From the NCBI GenBank assembly GCA_039191215.1, contig JBCCXT010000002.1, forward strand, positions 1-64,000: a stretch of 64,000 nt of DNA, read 5' to 3'. Position 1 is the first letter of the stretch, and each line of letters starts with the position of its first letter. Positions 25,801-33,479 of this stretch are shown in pieces. Below the pieces are notes generated by a model. That model searched no databases, was not told the origin of the DNA, and saw only the letters and a program-made list of their open reading frames with translations. The position numbers and the translations under genes were made by a program. Origin of the DNA: HKCCE3408 sp039191215. GTDB lineage: Bacteria; Pseudomonadota; Alphaproteobacteria; Rhodobacterales; Rhodobacteraceae.

Positions 25801-26520
25801 TTACCGAGATGTCGCCACATCGGATGGCGGGATGGCCGCAAAGCTTCGGATCGGCCCGGTAGCGCCTGGCAAATGCGCTACGGCGACGGCCGCGACCTGC
25901 GGCCCGTCACCGCCCATCACCAAGAGCGGCCCACCCGAAAATCCGCTGACAACCGCGCAATCGAAACCAAGGAGCGCTGGCGCGATCAGCTCCGCGCGGC
26001 AGCGGTCATGCCCGCGCAAAAGCGTATCCGCCCCGGCAAGATAGCCGTAGCTGGCGTAAAACTCAGCGCGCAGACCGGCGATGAGTGGGATGGGCGTGAT
26101 CAGCGTGTCGGGCACAGCGCGCGGCAGGCGTACAAAAGCCACGTCATGGCGCAAAGTCTCCAGCGTCGTGGCGCCGGGCACATAGTCGGGATCAACCCAG
26201 ATCTCAGCGGCCGCAGAGCGCCACAGCGGCGGGCCATCGGCGCGCCAGCCAAACGTAATGTACAGGCCCGAGGGCCGCCCGGCGCGCGGGGCGGCGCAAT
26301 GGGCGGCTGTCAGAACCAGATCGGGCGCGATCAGCGTGCCAGAGCAACCGCCCACGCCCACACCCGCTCCAGGTGCTGGCAAATGCGTCGCGACATGACC
26401 CACGGCTTGAAGGTCATTTGAAATATAGGCCGGTGCGATGGGTGGTGTGGCCTGCGCCTGCACGATGACCGGCGCCAGCGATAGCGCCGCCGCCATCAGC
26501 CAGTGACGCGCTGCCATCAT
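25801..26520 (-). CDS. Secreted trypsin-like serine protease
   Basis: A chymotrypsin-fold (S1) protease of 239 residues, exported by signal peptide MMAARHWLMAAALSLAPVIV ending near AQA. The catalytic triad is visible: His in LTAAHC, Asp in HDVAFVRL and Ser in VVSGFSGGPLLV. Cys pairs around CSGTLIAPDLVLTAAHC suggest a disulfide. Its start overlaps the LysR stop upstream, so both form one transcript. The regulated pathway and substrate are unknown. It converges on the end of coxM. Confidence 0.85.
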   Translation of the reverse strand: MMAARHWLMAAALSLAPVIVQAQATPPIAPAYISNDLQAVGHVATHLPAPGAGVGVGGCSGTLIAPDLVLTAAHCAAPRAGRPSGLYITFGWRADGPPLWRSAAAEIWVDPDYVPGATTLETLRHDVAFVRLPRAVPDTLITPIPLIAGLRAEFYASYGYLAGADTLLRGHDRCRAELIAPALLGFDCAVVSGFSGGPLLVMGGDGPQVAAVAVAHLPGATGPIRSFAAIPPSDVATSR

Positions 26521-27392
26521 AGGGTCACCGGCTGATCGATGCGTGCCTCAGACATATCAAGCGTGGCCTGCATGCGGGTTAGAAAGAGCTGCGCCGGGCG
26601 CGTCAGCGGGATAGACCGGCGCCGCAGAATCGCGATCTGAACATCGCCCAGAGCATCCAAAGCAGGGCGCATGGCATCAAATGGCAGGGCCGCGGCGGGT
26701 ACTATTTGCGCTTCGGGCTCTGGTCCCGGCGATAAATTGGGCCAAAGACCGGCAAATGCCGCGGTGGCGCGCGGTTCTAACCTATGGGTGCGGATCATGT
26801 GATCCGCGGCGGCGCGCGTGCCAGATCCTTCGGGCGGTAGGATCAAACGGTAGCCTGCAAGTTCCGAGGCGCGTGTGACGCGCGGCCCGGCTGTCCGGGC
26901 GACGAGCGGGCTACTATGGCTCAGCAAGACCTCGACCGCGTCATGGGTCGAGGGCTGGGTCAGGATTGCCAAATCGACTTCGTGTGCGGCCAATTTGGCC
27001 GGCGTGTCGGCGACCATCACTTCAAGCCCGACCCGGGGGGCGGCGGCCTGAAAAGCGGCCAGCGTCTCGGCGATGCGCCCCGTTGTCAGCTCGCTTGCAA
27101 GGCTCAGGCGCAAGGTGCCGACCAGACCGCCGCGCATATCCGAGACCAGCGCCTGGAAATCGTCGAATGCGTTGAGATGGCTGTCGACGATCTGCATTAG
27201 ATGCTCACCGGCGGTCGATAGCCGCACACCGCCCGCGACGCGATCAAAAAGCGGCACGCCCAGCTCATCTTCAAACCCCAACAGAGCCCGATTGAGCGCC
27301 GAATGTGACACAGAAAGAGCCTCCGCGGCCTTGCGAATAGAGCCTGTGCGGCGGATCAGGCGGATTGCCCTATATATACGCAAATGCCTCAT
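26517..27392 (-). CDS. LysR-family transcriptional regulator
   Basis: N-terminal winged helix-turn-helix of LysR type (GSIRKAAEALSVSHSALNRA, residues about 13-32) followed by FEDELGVPLFDRVAGGVRLS and an effector-binding domain with LRLSLASELTTGRIAETL. The ATG at 27392 (MRHLRIYRAIRL) begins at the usual point before the HTH; a start ten codons upstream is also open. The length of about 291 residues is normal. It overlaps the protease gene and is divergent from urtA, so it may control either. The ligand is not evident. Confidence 0.85.
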   Translation of the reverse strand: MRHLRIYRAIRLIRRTGSIRKAAEALSVSHSALNRALLGFEDELGVPLFDRVAGGVRLSTAGEHLMQIVDSHLNAFDDFQALVSDMRGGLVGTLRLSLASELTTGRIAETLAAFQAAAPRVGLEVMVADTPAKLAAHEVDLAILTQPSTHDAVEVLLSHSSPLVARTAGPRVTRASELAGYRLILPPEGSGTRAAADHMIRTHRLEPRATAAFAGLWPNLSPGPEPEAQIVPAAALPFDAMRPALDALGDVQIAILRRRSIPLTRPAQLFLTRMQATLDMSEARIDQPVTL

Positions 27393-27514
27393 AAATCCCC
27401 AATGGTGCAAAAACCGCACCACAGCATGGCAAACTTTGCGGCAGACAACAACACAGGAATAAGGTCCAAGTCTGGTCGGTCTAAAAACAAACTGTCCGAC
27501 CTGGAGGGATACAA

Positions 27515-28780
27515 GTGAAGAAACTGCTTATGGCCACCGCAATGGCCACAATTGCTGCAACCTCAGCACAAGCCGAGATCCGCGTGGGCATCCTACACTC
27601 GCTGACCGGCACAATGGCCATCTCTGAGACGACGCTGCGCGACGTGATGATGATGCTCATCGAAGAGCAGAACGCAAATGGTGGGCTCCTGGGCGAAGAA
27701 ATTGTGCCCGTTGTGGTCGATGGCGCCTCTGACTGGCCGACCTTCGCCGAACAGACTCGCAACCTGATCACTGTCGAAGAAGTTGATGTGATTTTCTGCT
27801 GCTGGACCTCGTCCTCGCGCAAGGCGATCCTGCCCGTCGCCGAAGAGCTCAACACCATGGTTTTCTACCCCGTCCAGTACGAGGGTGAGGAAAGCTCGCT
27901 TAACGTCTTCTACACCGGTGCTGCGCCCAACCAGCAGGCGATCCCGGCGGTGGATTACTACCTTGAGGAGCTGGGCGTTGAAAGCTTCGCGCTGCTGGGC
28001 ACCGACTATGTCTACCCGCGCACGACCAACCGCATCCTGGAACAGTATCTGCTTGATGCCGGCGTGCCGCAGGAGAACATCTTCGTTAACTACACGCCAT
28101 TCGGCCATGCCGACTGGTCGTCGATCGTCTCGGACGTTGTGGCACTGGGTGAAACCGGTGACCAGGTGGGCGTGATCTCCACGATCAACGGTGATGCTAA
28201 TGTCGGCTTCTACACGGAACTTGCCGCCCAAGGCGTCAGCGCCGACGATATCCCGGTTGTCGCCTTCTCGGTCGGTGAAGAAGAGCTGTCGGGCCTTGAT
28301 ACCGAGCCGCTTGAGGGTCACCTGGCCGCCTGGAACTATTTCCAGTCCGCCGACACGCCGGAAAACGAGGCCTTCATCGCAGCCTGGCATGAGTTCACAG
28401 GCGACGACACGCGCGTGACCAATGACCCGATGGAGGCCCATTACATCGGTTTCCAGATGTGGGTTCAGGCTGTTGAGGCGGCCGGCACGACCGAAATCGA
28501 CGCGGTCCGCGAGGCGATGTACGGCATCCAGGTGCCGAACCTGACCGGCGGTATCGCCGAGATGCTGCCGAACCACCACCTGACCAAGCCGGTTCTGATC
28601 GGTGAGATCCGGGCCGATGGCCAGTTCGACATCATCAGCCAGACCGAACCGGTCGCAGGTGACGCATGGACGGACTATCTGCCGGAATCGGCGGTTCTTG
28701 CATCCGATTGGCCGGGCCTTGGCTGTGGCATGTACAACACCGAGACCGAGACCTGCGTTCAGCTGGAATCAAACTACTAA
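27515..28780 (+). CDS. urtA: Urea ABC transporter substrate-binding protein
   Basis: Periplasmic urea receptor of 421 residues with signal peptide MKKLLMATAMATIAATSAQA. The segments IRVGILHSLTGTMAISETTL, FCCWTSSSRKAILPV, MVFYPVQYEGEESS and FSVGEEELSGLD are typical of UrtA rather than of branched-chain amino acid receptors. A C-terminal Cys pair may form a disulfide (GLGCGMYNTETETC). It is first of a complete urt set and followed by a strong stem-loop. The divergent LysR gene lies 123 bp upstream. RBS GGAGGG precedes the ATG. Confidence 0.95.
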   Translation: MKKLLMATAMATIAATSAQAEIRVGILHSLTGTMAISETTLRDVMMMLIEEQNANGGLLGEEIVPVVVDGASDWPTFAEQTRNLITVEEVDVIFCCWTSSSRKAILPVAEELNTMVFYPVQYEGEESSLNVFYTGAAPNQQAIPAVDYYLEELGVESFALLGTDYVYPRTTNRILEQYLLDAGVPQENIFVNYTPFGHADWSSIVSDVVALGETGDQVGVISTINGDANVGFYTELAAQGVSADDIPVVAFSVGEEELSGLDTEPLEGHLAAWNYFQSADTPENEAFIAAWHEFTGDDTRVTNDPMEAHYIGFQMWVQAVEAAGTTEIDAVREAMYGIQVPNLTGGIAEMLPNHHLTKPVLIGEIRADGQFDIISQTEPVAGDAWTDYLPESAVLASDWPGLGCGMYNTETETCVQLESNY

Positions 28781-28786
28781 CGACAT

Positions 28787-28818
28787 TTCCGGGGGCGGCA
28801 TATAAGCTGCCCCCGGAA
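28787..28818 (+). terminator. Stem-loop after urtA (attenuator-like)
   Basis: TTCCGGGGGC pairs with GCCCCCGGAA around a 12-nt loop, a 10-bp stem, 6 bp after the urtA stop. It is followed by CTTTA. Placed between the abundant binding-protein gene and urtB, it probably attenuates transcription or protects the urtA 3' end. Confidence 0.7.
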
Positions 28819-28841
28819 CTTTAGGGGCGGGCAATAAGCAC

Positions 28842-30797
28842 ATGATGCGATGGGGCTTTCTCGCGCTTTTGGGCGCGGTGTTGATGTGTGCCGCCGCGCC
28901 GCAGGGGCGGGCTCAGACACTACAAGACTTACTGCAAGACAATGCCGAATTGGTCACCGATGCGTCACGTCGGACGGTCGGCGATGTGCTGACAATCCTT
29001 GCCGAAAGCGGTCTGCCCGAAGTGCCGCAATTTCTGGAGACCTGGGCCGCGAGAGAGCTTTTCGTGCGCGATGCGGACGGGCTTTTTGTTTATGTCGAAG
29101 ACGAAGACGCCAACCCGCTGGTTCTGATCGATATCACCAGCGGTGAGGTTCTGGGCGAGGCTGGCAGTCGCGAGGTGACGCAGTTGCGCCCCAATGGCGG
29201 TGTGCGCCGCGTCATTGCCGGCGCCTTGGTGCAATTCCAATTAGCGGCCGATGATCCGGTTGCGCGTCTTGCCGCCCTTGCCGCGATTGATGATGATCCG
29301 GATGAAAGCCACCTGCCGCTGGTGGCCGAGCGGTTGGAGCTCGAAGAGGACCCGCAAGTGCGCGCAGCCCTTGAGGTCCTTTATCCCAAACTGACCATCG
29401 CCTTCGCCGATGATGATGCGGCCCGGGTTGAGGCGATCGAAGCGCTGGCGGGCAATATCAGCCTTGCTGCGCGCGCCACGCTCAACCCGCTTTTGCTCAC
29501 CAACCGGGGGGTCGGATCAGACCTGCCCGAGGATGAGAATATCGCTCGCGTGCTTACGCCGGGCCAGGATATCGCGCGACATGAGGCTTACGCGCTGTTG
29601 GCGGATGCCGGCCTTGCCGCTCCGCTTATTCCGCTTGCGGCCCAGCTGCGAACGCTGGAGGCAAATGTAACAGATGGCCGGGTTGGCGGCATACCGGTGG
29701 CGCAGCTTAATACCGAAGAGGCGCGCGCTGAGGCCTATGCCGCTTTGGTGGCCGAGGGCATCGCCGATGCCGCACCCGATGACGCCGCCATCGCGGCCGC
29801 ATTAGAGGCCAACGTGATTTACGAGGCCTACCGGGAGCCGTCACAAGCGGTCACTGACGCCGCGGCGCAGACGCTTGCTGGGATCGAGACCCGGGTCGGG
29901 TTCTACGAGGCGCTTGATTTGTCCCTCGACGGTCTGTCGCTTGCTTCAATCTACTTTCTGGCCGCTATCGGGCTTGCCATCACCTTCGGTGTGATGGGCG
30001 TGATCAACATGGCCCATGGCGAGTTCATCATGATCGGCGCCTATACCGGGTTTGTGGTGCAATCGATCATCCCGAATGAGACCGCGTCGATTGCGGTGGC
30101 CATTCCGCTTGCCTTTGTCGTGACCTTTGCGGTCGGCGTGGCGATGGAGCGTCTGGTGATCCGCTGGCTTTATCACCGTCCGCTGGAGACGCTTTTGGCA
30201 ACCTTTGGCATCTCTCTCGCGCTCCAGCAGATTGTGCGCCAGATCTTTGGCCCGTTGACACAGCCGCTGACACCGCCCGACTGGCTGGCCGGGTCGGTGG
30301 AGCTCAATGACGTTGTCTCAATCAGCTCGATCCGGATCGCAATTTTCATCCTCGGCGCGATCTTCTTTGTGGTGTTGCTGCTCATTCTGAACAAAACACG
30401 GCTTGGGCTCGAAGTTCGGGCGGTCACGCAAAACCCTGCCATGGCCAGCGCGATGGGGATCAATCCCGACCGGATCAATATGCTGACCTTCGGGTTGGGC
30501 AGCGGCATTGCCGGAATTGCCGGTGTGGCCATCGGGCTTTTTGCCCAGGTCGTGCCGGATCTGGGCGCCAATTACATTGTGCAAAGCTTCATGACGGTTG
30601 TTGTGGGCGGCGTGGGCAACATCTTTGGCACGCTGGCGGGTGCGGCACTTGTGGGCTTCCTACAAAAGGGGATCGAGTGGATGAACCCGTCCAACACGCT
30701 GGCCGCGCAGACTTATATGATCCTCTTTGTCATCCTCTTCATCCAGTTCCGCCCGCGTGGGATTATCGCGCTGCGCGGGCGTGCGGCGGGGGATTGA
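28842..30797 (+). CDS. urtB: Urea ABC transporter permease UrtB with N-terminal HEAT-like domain
   Basis: Membrane subunit of 651 residues. After a signal segment (MMRWGFLALLGAVLMCAAAP) come about 330 soluble residues rich in Ala, Asp and Glu with HEAT-like helical repeats. The LivH-type permease domain starts near residue 365 (ASIYFLAAIGLAITFGVMGV) and contains the conserved INMAHGEFIMIGAYTGF and VTQNPAMASAMGINPDRI. Such N-terminal extensions are common in proteobacterial UrtB, and this domain is probably periplasmic. The gene is 3 bp from urtC. Confidence 0.93.
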   Translation: MMRWGFLALLGAVLMCAAAPQGRAQTLQDLLQDNAELVTDASRRTVGDVLTILAESGLPEVPQFLETWAARELFVRDADGLFVYVEDEDANPLVLIDITSGEVLGEAGSREVTQLRPNGGVRRVIAGALVQFQLAADDPVARLAALAAIDDDPDESHLPLVAERLELEEDPQVRAALEVLYPKLTIAFADDDAARVEAIEALAGNISLAARATLNPLLLTNRGVGSDLPEDENIARVLTPGQDIARHEAYALLADAGLAAPLIPLAAQLRTLEANVTDGRVGGIPVAQLNTEEARAEAYAALVAEGIADAAPDDAAIAAALEANVIYEAYREPSQAVTDAAAQTLAGIETRVGFYEALDLSLDGLSLASIYFLAAIGLAITFGVMGVINMAHGEFIMIGAYTGFVVQSIIPNETASIAVAIPLAFVVTFAVGVAMERLVIRWLYHRPLETLLATFGISLALQQIVRQIFGPLTQPLTPPDWLAGSVELNDVVSISSIRIAIFILGAIFFVVLLLILNKTRLGLEVRAVTQNPAMASAMGINPDRINMLTFGLGSGIAGIAGVAIGLFAQVVPDLGANYIVQSFMTVVVGGVGNIFGTLAGAALVGFLQKGIEWMNPSNTLAAQTYMILFVILFIQFRPRGIIALRGRAAGD

Positions 30798-30800
30798 TCG

Positions 30801-31958
30801 ATGATGCGCAACCGATCTGTTCCCATCTTCATCGTTACCCTCGCAATCCTGACGATCCTGGTGACCATCGCGTCGGAGGCCTATGGAACCGGCGCGATCT
30901 CGATCAGTTTCACCAAGGTTTTGGGCATGACTTTGTGCCTGTGCCTGGCCGCGCTCGCCATGGATCTGGTCTGGGGCTATTGCGGGATTTTGTCCTTGGG
31001 CCATTTCGCCTTTTTCGGCCTGGGCGGCTACATGATCGGCATGTGGCTGATGACTGCGCGAACCGAAGCGGTGGTGCGCGCCAATCTTGCCAACCGGGTG
31101 ATCCCACCCACGGAAGCCGAAATATCAGAGGCCACGGCGCTGCAGATTTTCAGTGTCGTAGGGGCCGAGGACTGGCCCTGGATGTGGGCCTTTTCCGGCT
31201 CGCTGCCGATCCAGTTGGCGCTGATTGTGTTGGTTCCAGGTGTGCTGGCGCTGGTCTTTGGCTGGCTTGCCTTCCGGAGCCGGGTCACCGGCGTCTATTT
31301 GTCGATCTTAACCCAGGCGATGACCCTGGCCCTGTCGCTTTACCTGTTCCAAAATGACACCGGGTTGCGCGGCAATAACGGGCTGTCGGGTCTGCAGAAC
31401 ATCCCCGGCCTGGAAAGCGTGGGCCAGGCGCGGCTGTCGGTCTGGTTTTTATGGGCATCTGCGGTCGCATTGGGCCTGGGCTATGTCGCGGCCGCCTGGA
31501 TCGTGTCGGGCAAGTTCGGCAACATCATCCGCGGCATCCGCGATGACGAACCGCGCGTGCGGTTCCTGGGCTATCCGGTCGAAGGCTACAAGCTGGCCGT
31601 CTTTGCGCTCACCGCCGTTATCTGCGGGATAGCGGGCGCGCTCTATTACCCCCAGGCCGGTATCATCAATCCAGACGAGATCGCGCCAATTGCATCGATC
31701 TACCTGGCTGTCTGGGTTGCCATTGGGGGCAGGGGGCGGCTTTACGGGGCGGTGATCGGGGCTGCCCTTGTGTCGCTTCTGCAGAGCTATTTCACGTCCG
31801 GGCGCGCGCCCAACTTGCCGCTCGGCCCCTTGGGTGAGGTGAGCTGGATCGATTGGTGGCCGGTACTTTTGGGCCTGGGCTTTGTGATCGTCACGCTTTT
31901 TGCGCCGAAGGGCCTTGGCGGCCTTATAGACCGGCTCTTCATTAGGAGGACACCATGA
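30801..31958 (+). CDS. urtC: Urea ABC transporter permease UrtC
   Basis: LivM-type membrane subunit of 385 residues with about nine hydrophobic helices. LAALAMDLVWGYCGILSLGH and FFGLGGYMIGMWL are characteristic of UrtC. The C-terminal coupling loop shows IRDDEPRVRFLGYPVEGYKL and a following NPDEIAPIASIYLAVWVAIG. Its stop overlaps the urtD start by 4 bp. Confidence 0.93.
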   Translation: MMRNRSVPIFIVTLAILTILVTIASEAYGTGAISISFTKVLGMTLCLCLAALAMDLVWGYCGILSLGHFAFFGLGGYMIGMWLMTARTEAVVRANLANRVIPPTEAEISEATALQIFSVVGAEDWPWMWAFSGSLPIQLALIVLVPGVLALVFGWLAFRSRVTGVYLSILTQAMTLALSLYLFQNDTGLRGNNGLSGLQNIPGLESVGQARLSVWFLWASAVALGLGYVAAAWIVSGKFGNIIRGIRDDEPRVRFLGYPVEGYKLAVFALTAVICGIAGALYYPQAGIINPDEIAPIASIYLAVWVAIGGRGRLYGAVIGAALVSLLQSYFTSGRAPNLPLGPLGEVSWIDWWPVLLGLGFVIVTLFAPKGLGGLIDRLFIRRTP

Positions 31959-32695
31959 GCGCGCTTTTAGAGGTTCGCGGTGTGTCGGTCACTTTCGATG
32001 GGTTCCGGGCGATCAACGATCTGAGCTTTTCTATCGCCGAGCCGGAGATGCGCGCGGTCATCGGGCCCAATGGCGCGGGCAAGACGACGTTCATGGATAT
32101 CGTCACGGGCAAGACCCGGCCTGATACGGGCGAGGTTTTGTGGGGCGATGAAAACCGCTCGCTCACGCGGATGTCGGAGGCCGCGATCGCGCGCCAAGGC
32201 ATCGGGCGCAAATTCCAACGGCCGACGGTTTTCGAAGACCAATCCGTGCAAGAAAACCTCATGGTGGCACTGAAGAAGGACCGCGGCCCGCTTGCGTCAC
32301 TGTTCTACAAATCGTCCGATGCCGATATCGCCCGGATCACAGAGCTTGCCGAAGAAATCGGGCTCAGCGATCAGCTTGAGACGCAAGCCGGTATCCTCAG
32401 CCACGGCCAAAAACAGTGGTTAGAGATCGGGATGCTGCTGGCGCAGGAACCGCGTCTGTTGTTGGTCGACGAACCGGCCGCAGGCATGACCAATGCCGAG
32501 CGCGACCACACGACCGAGCTTTTGAAAGAGGCCGCCAAAACCCGCGCGGTGGTTGTGGTGGAGCATGACATGGATTTTGTCCGCAAGCTCAACTGCCGCG
32601 TCACGGTCCTGCATGAAGGCGCGGTTCTTGCCGAAGGCTCGCTTGATCATGTCATGGCCAATCAAGACGTGATCGACGTCTATCTGGGGCGCTGA
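31955..32695 (+). CDS. urtD: Urea ABC transporter ATP-binding protein UrtD
   Basis: LivG-type ATPase of 246 residues. Walker A GPNGAGKTT lies near residue 41, the Q-loop at GIGRKFQRPTVFEDQSV, signature as LSHGQKQWLEIGM, and Walker B as LLLVDEPAAGMT, followed by VVEHD. The SHGQKQW signature is characteristic of UrtD. The gene overlaps urtC, has GGAGG upstream and lies 3 bp from urtE. Confidence 0.94.
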   Translation: MSALLEVRGVSVTFDGFRAINDLSFSIAEPEMRAVIGPNGAGKTTFMDIVTGKTRPDTGEVLWGDENRSLTRMSEAAIARQGIGRKFQRPTVFEDQSVQENLMVALKKDRGPLASLFYKSSDADIARITELAEEIGLSDQLETQAGILSHGQKQWLEIGMLLAQEPRLLLVDEPAAGMTNAERDHTTELLKEAAKTRAVVVVEHDMDFVRKLNCRVTVLHEGAVLAEGSLDHVMANQDVIDVYLGR

Positions 32696-32698
32696 GCG

Positions 32699-33394
32699 AT
32701 GCTAGAGACAAAAGATCTGACGCTGCATTACTCAGGCTCTCAAATCCTAAACGGGATCAGTCTGGAGGCGCTCAAAGGCCAGGTAACTTGCGTGATGGGC
32801 ACAAATGGCGTCGGAAAAACCTCGCTTTTAAAGGCAATTGCTGGAACCCATGCCCGGTCGGGCGGCAGCGTCAATTTGGATGGTGAGGAATTGGGCAGGC
32901 TGCCCGCACACCAACTGGCGAAGAAGGGCATTGCCATCGTTCCGCAGGGCCGGATGATCTTTCCGCTTTTGACCGTTCGCGAAAACTTGGAAACGGGCCT
33001 GGCCTGTCTGCCGCCGTCCGAGCGTGTCGTGCCGCATTCGATCTTTGATCTCTTCCCGGTGCTCTCTGACATGGCCGAGCGTCGCGGTGGCGATCTTTCG
33101 GGCGGCCAACAGCAGCAATTGGCCATCGGCCGCGCCCTTGTCACACGGCCCAAATTGCTGCTGATGGATGAGCCGACGGAAGGCATTCAACCAAATATCA
33201 TTCAGGAAATTGGCCGCGTCATCGCGCATTTGCGCAGCGAAGGGCAGATGGCCATTTTGCTGGTCGAGCAATACTTTGATTTTGCCTTTGATCTTGCCGA
33301 TCGTTTCTATGTTTTGACCCGCGGTTCGGTCACCTTCAACGCCGAGAAATCGGATACGACACGTGATGCGGTTGCGGCCAGTCTCCACGTCTGA
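32699..33394 (+). CDS. urtE: Urea ABC transporter ATP-binding protein UrtE
   Basis: LivF-type ATPase of 231 residues. Walker A GTNGVGKTS lies near residue 34, the signature as LSGGQQQQLAIGRAL, and Walker B as LLLMDEPTEGIQPNII, the last being characteristic of UrtE. IVPQGRMIFPLLTVRENL marks the Q-loop region. It ends the urt set. No urease genes follow; a chemoreceptor gene begins 85 bp downstream. Confidence 0.94.
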   Translation: MLETKDLTLHYSGSQILNGISLEALKGQVTCVMGTNGVGKTSLLKAIAGTHARSGGSVNLDGEELGRLPAHQLAKKGIAIVPQGRMIFPLLTVRENLETGLACLPPSERVVPHSIFDLFPVLSDMAERRGGDLSGGQQQQLAIGRALVTRPKLLLMDEPTEGIQPNIIQEIGRVIAHLRSEGQMAILLVEQYFDFAFDLADRFYVLTRGSVTFNAEKSDTTRDAVAASLHV

Positions 33395-33479
33395 TTTCTA
33401 AAAATTCGATCTTCATCGCTTATTAGCGCGTGGCCGATATGGGGGCCTATCCCAGTCTCCATATTGAGGAGTATCGACT

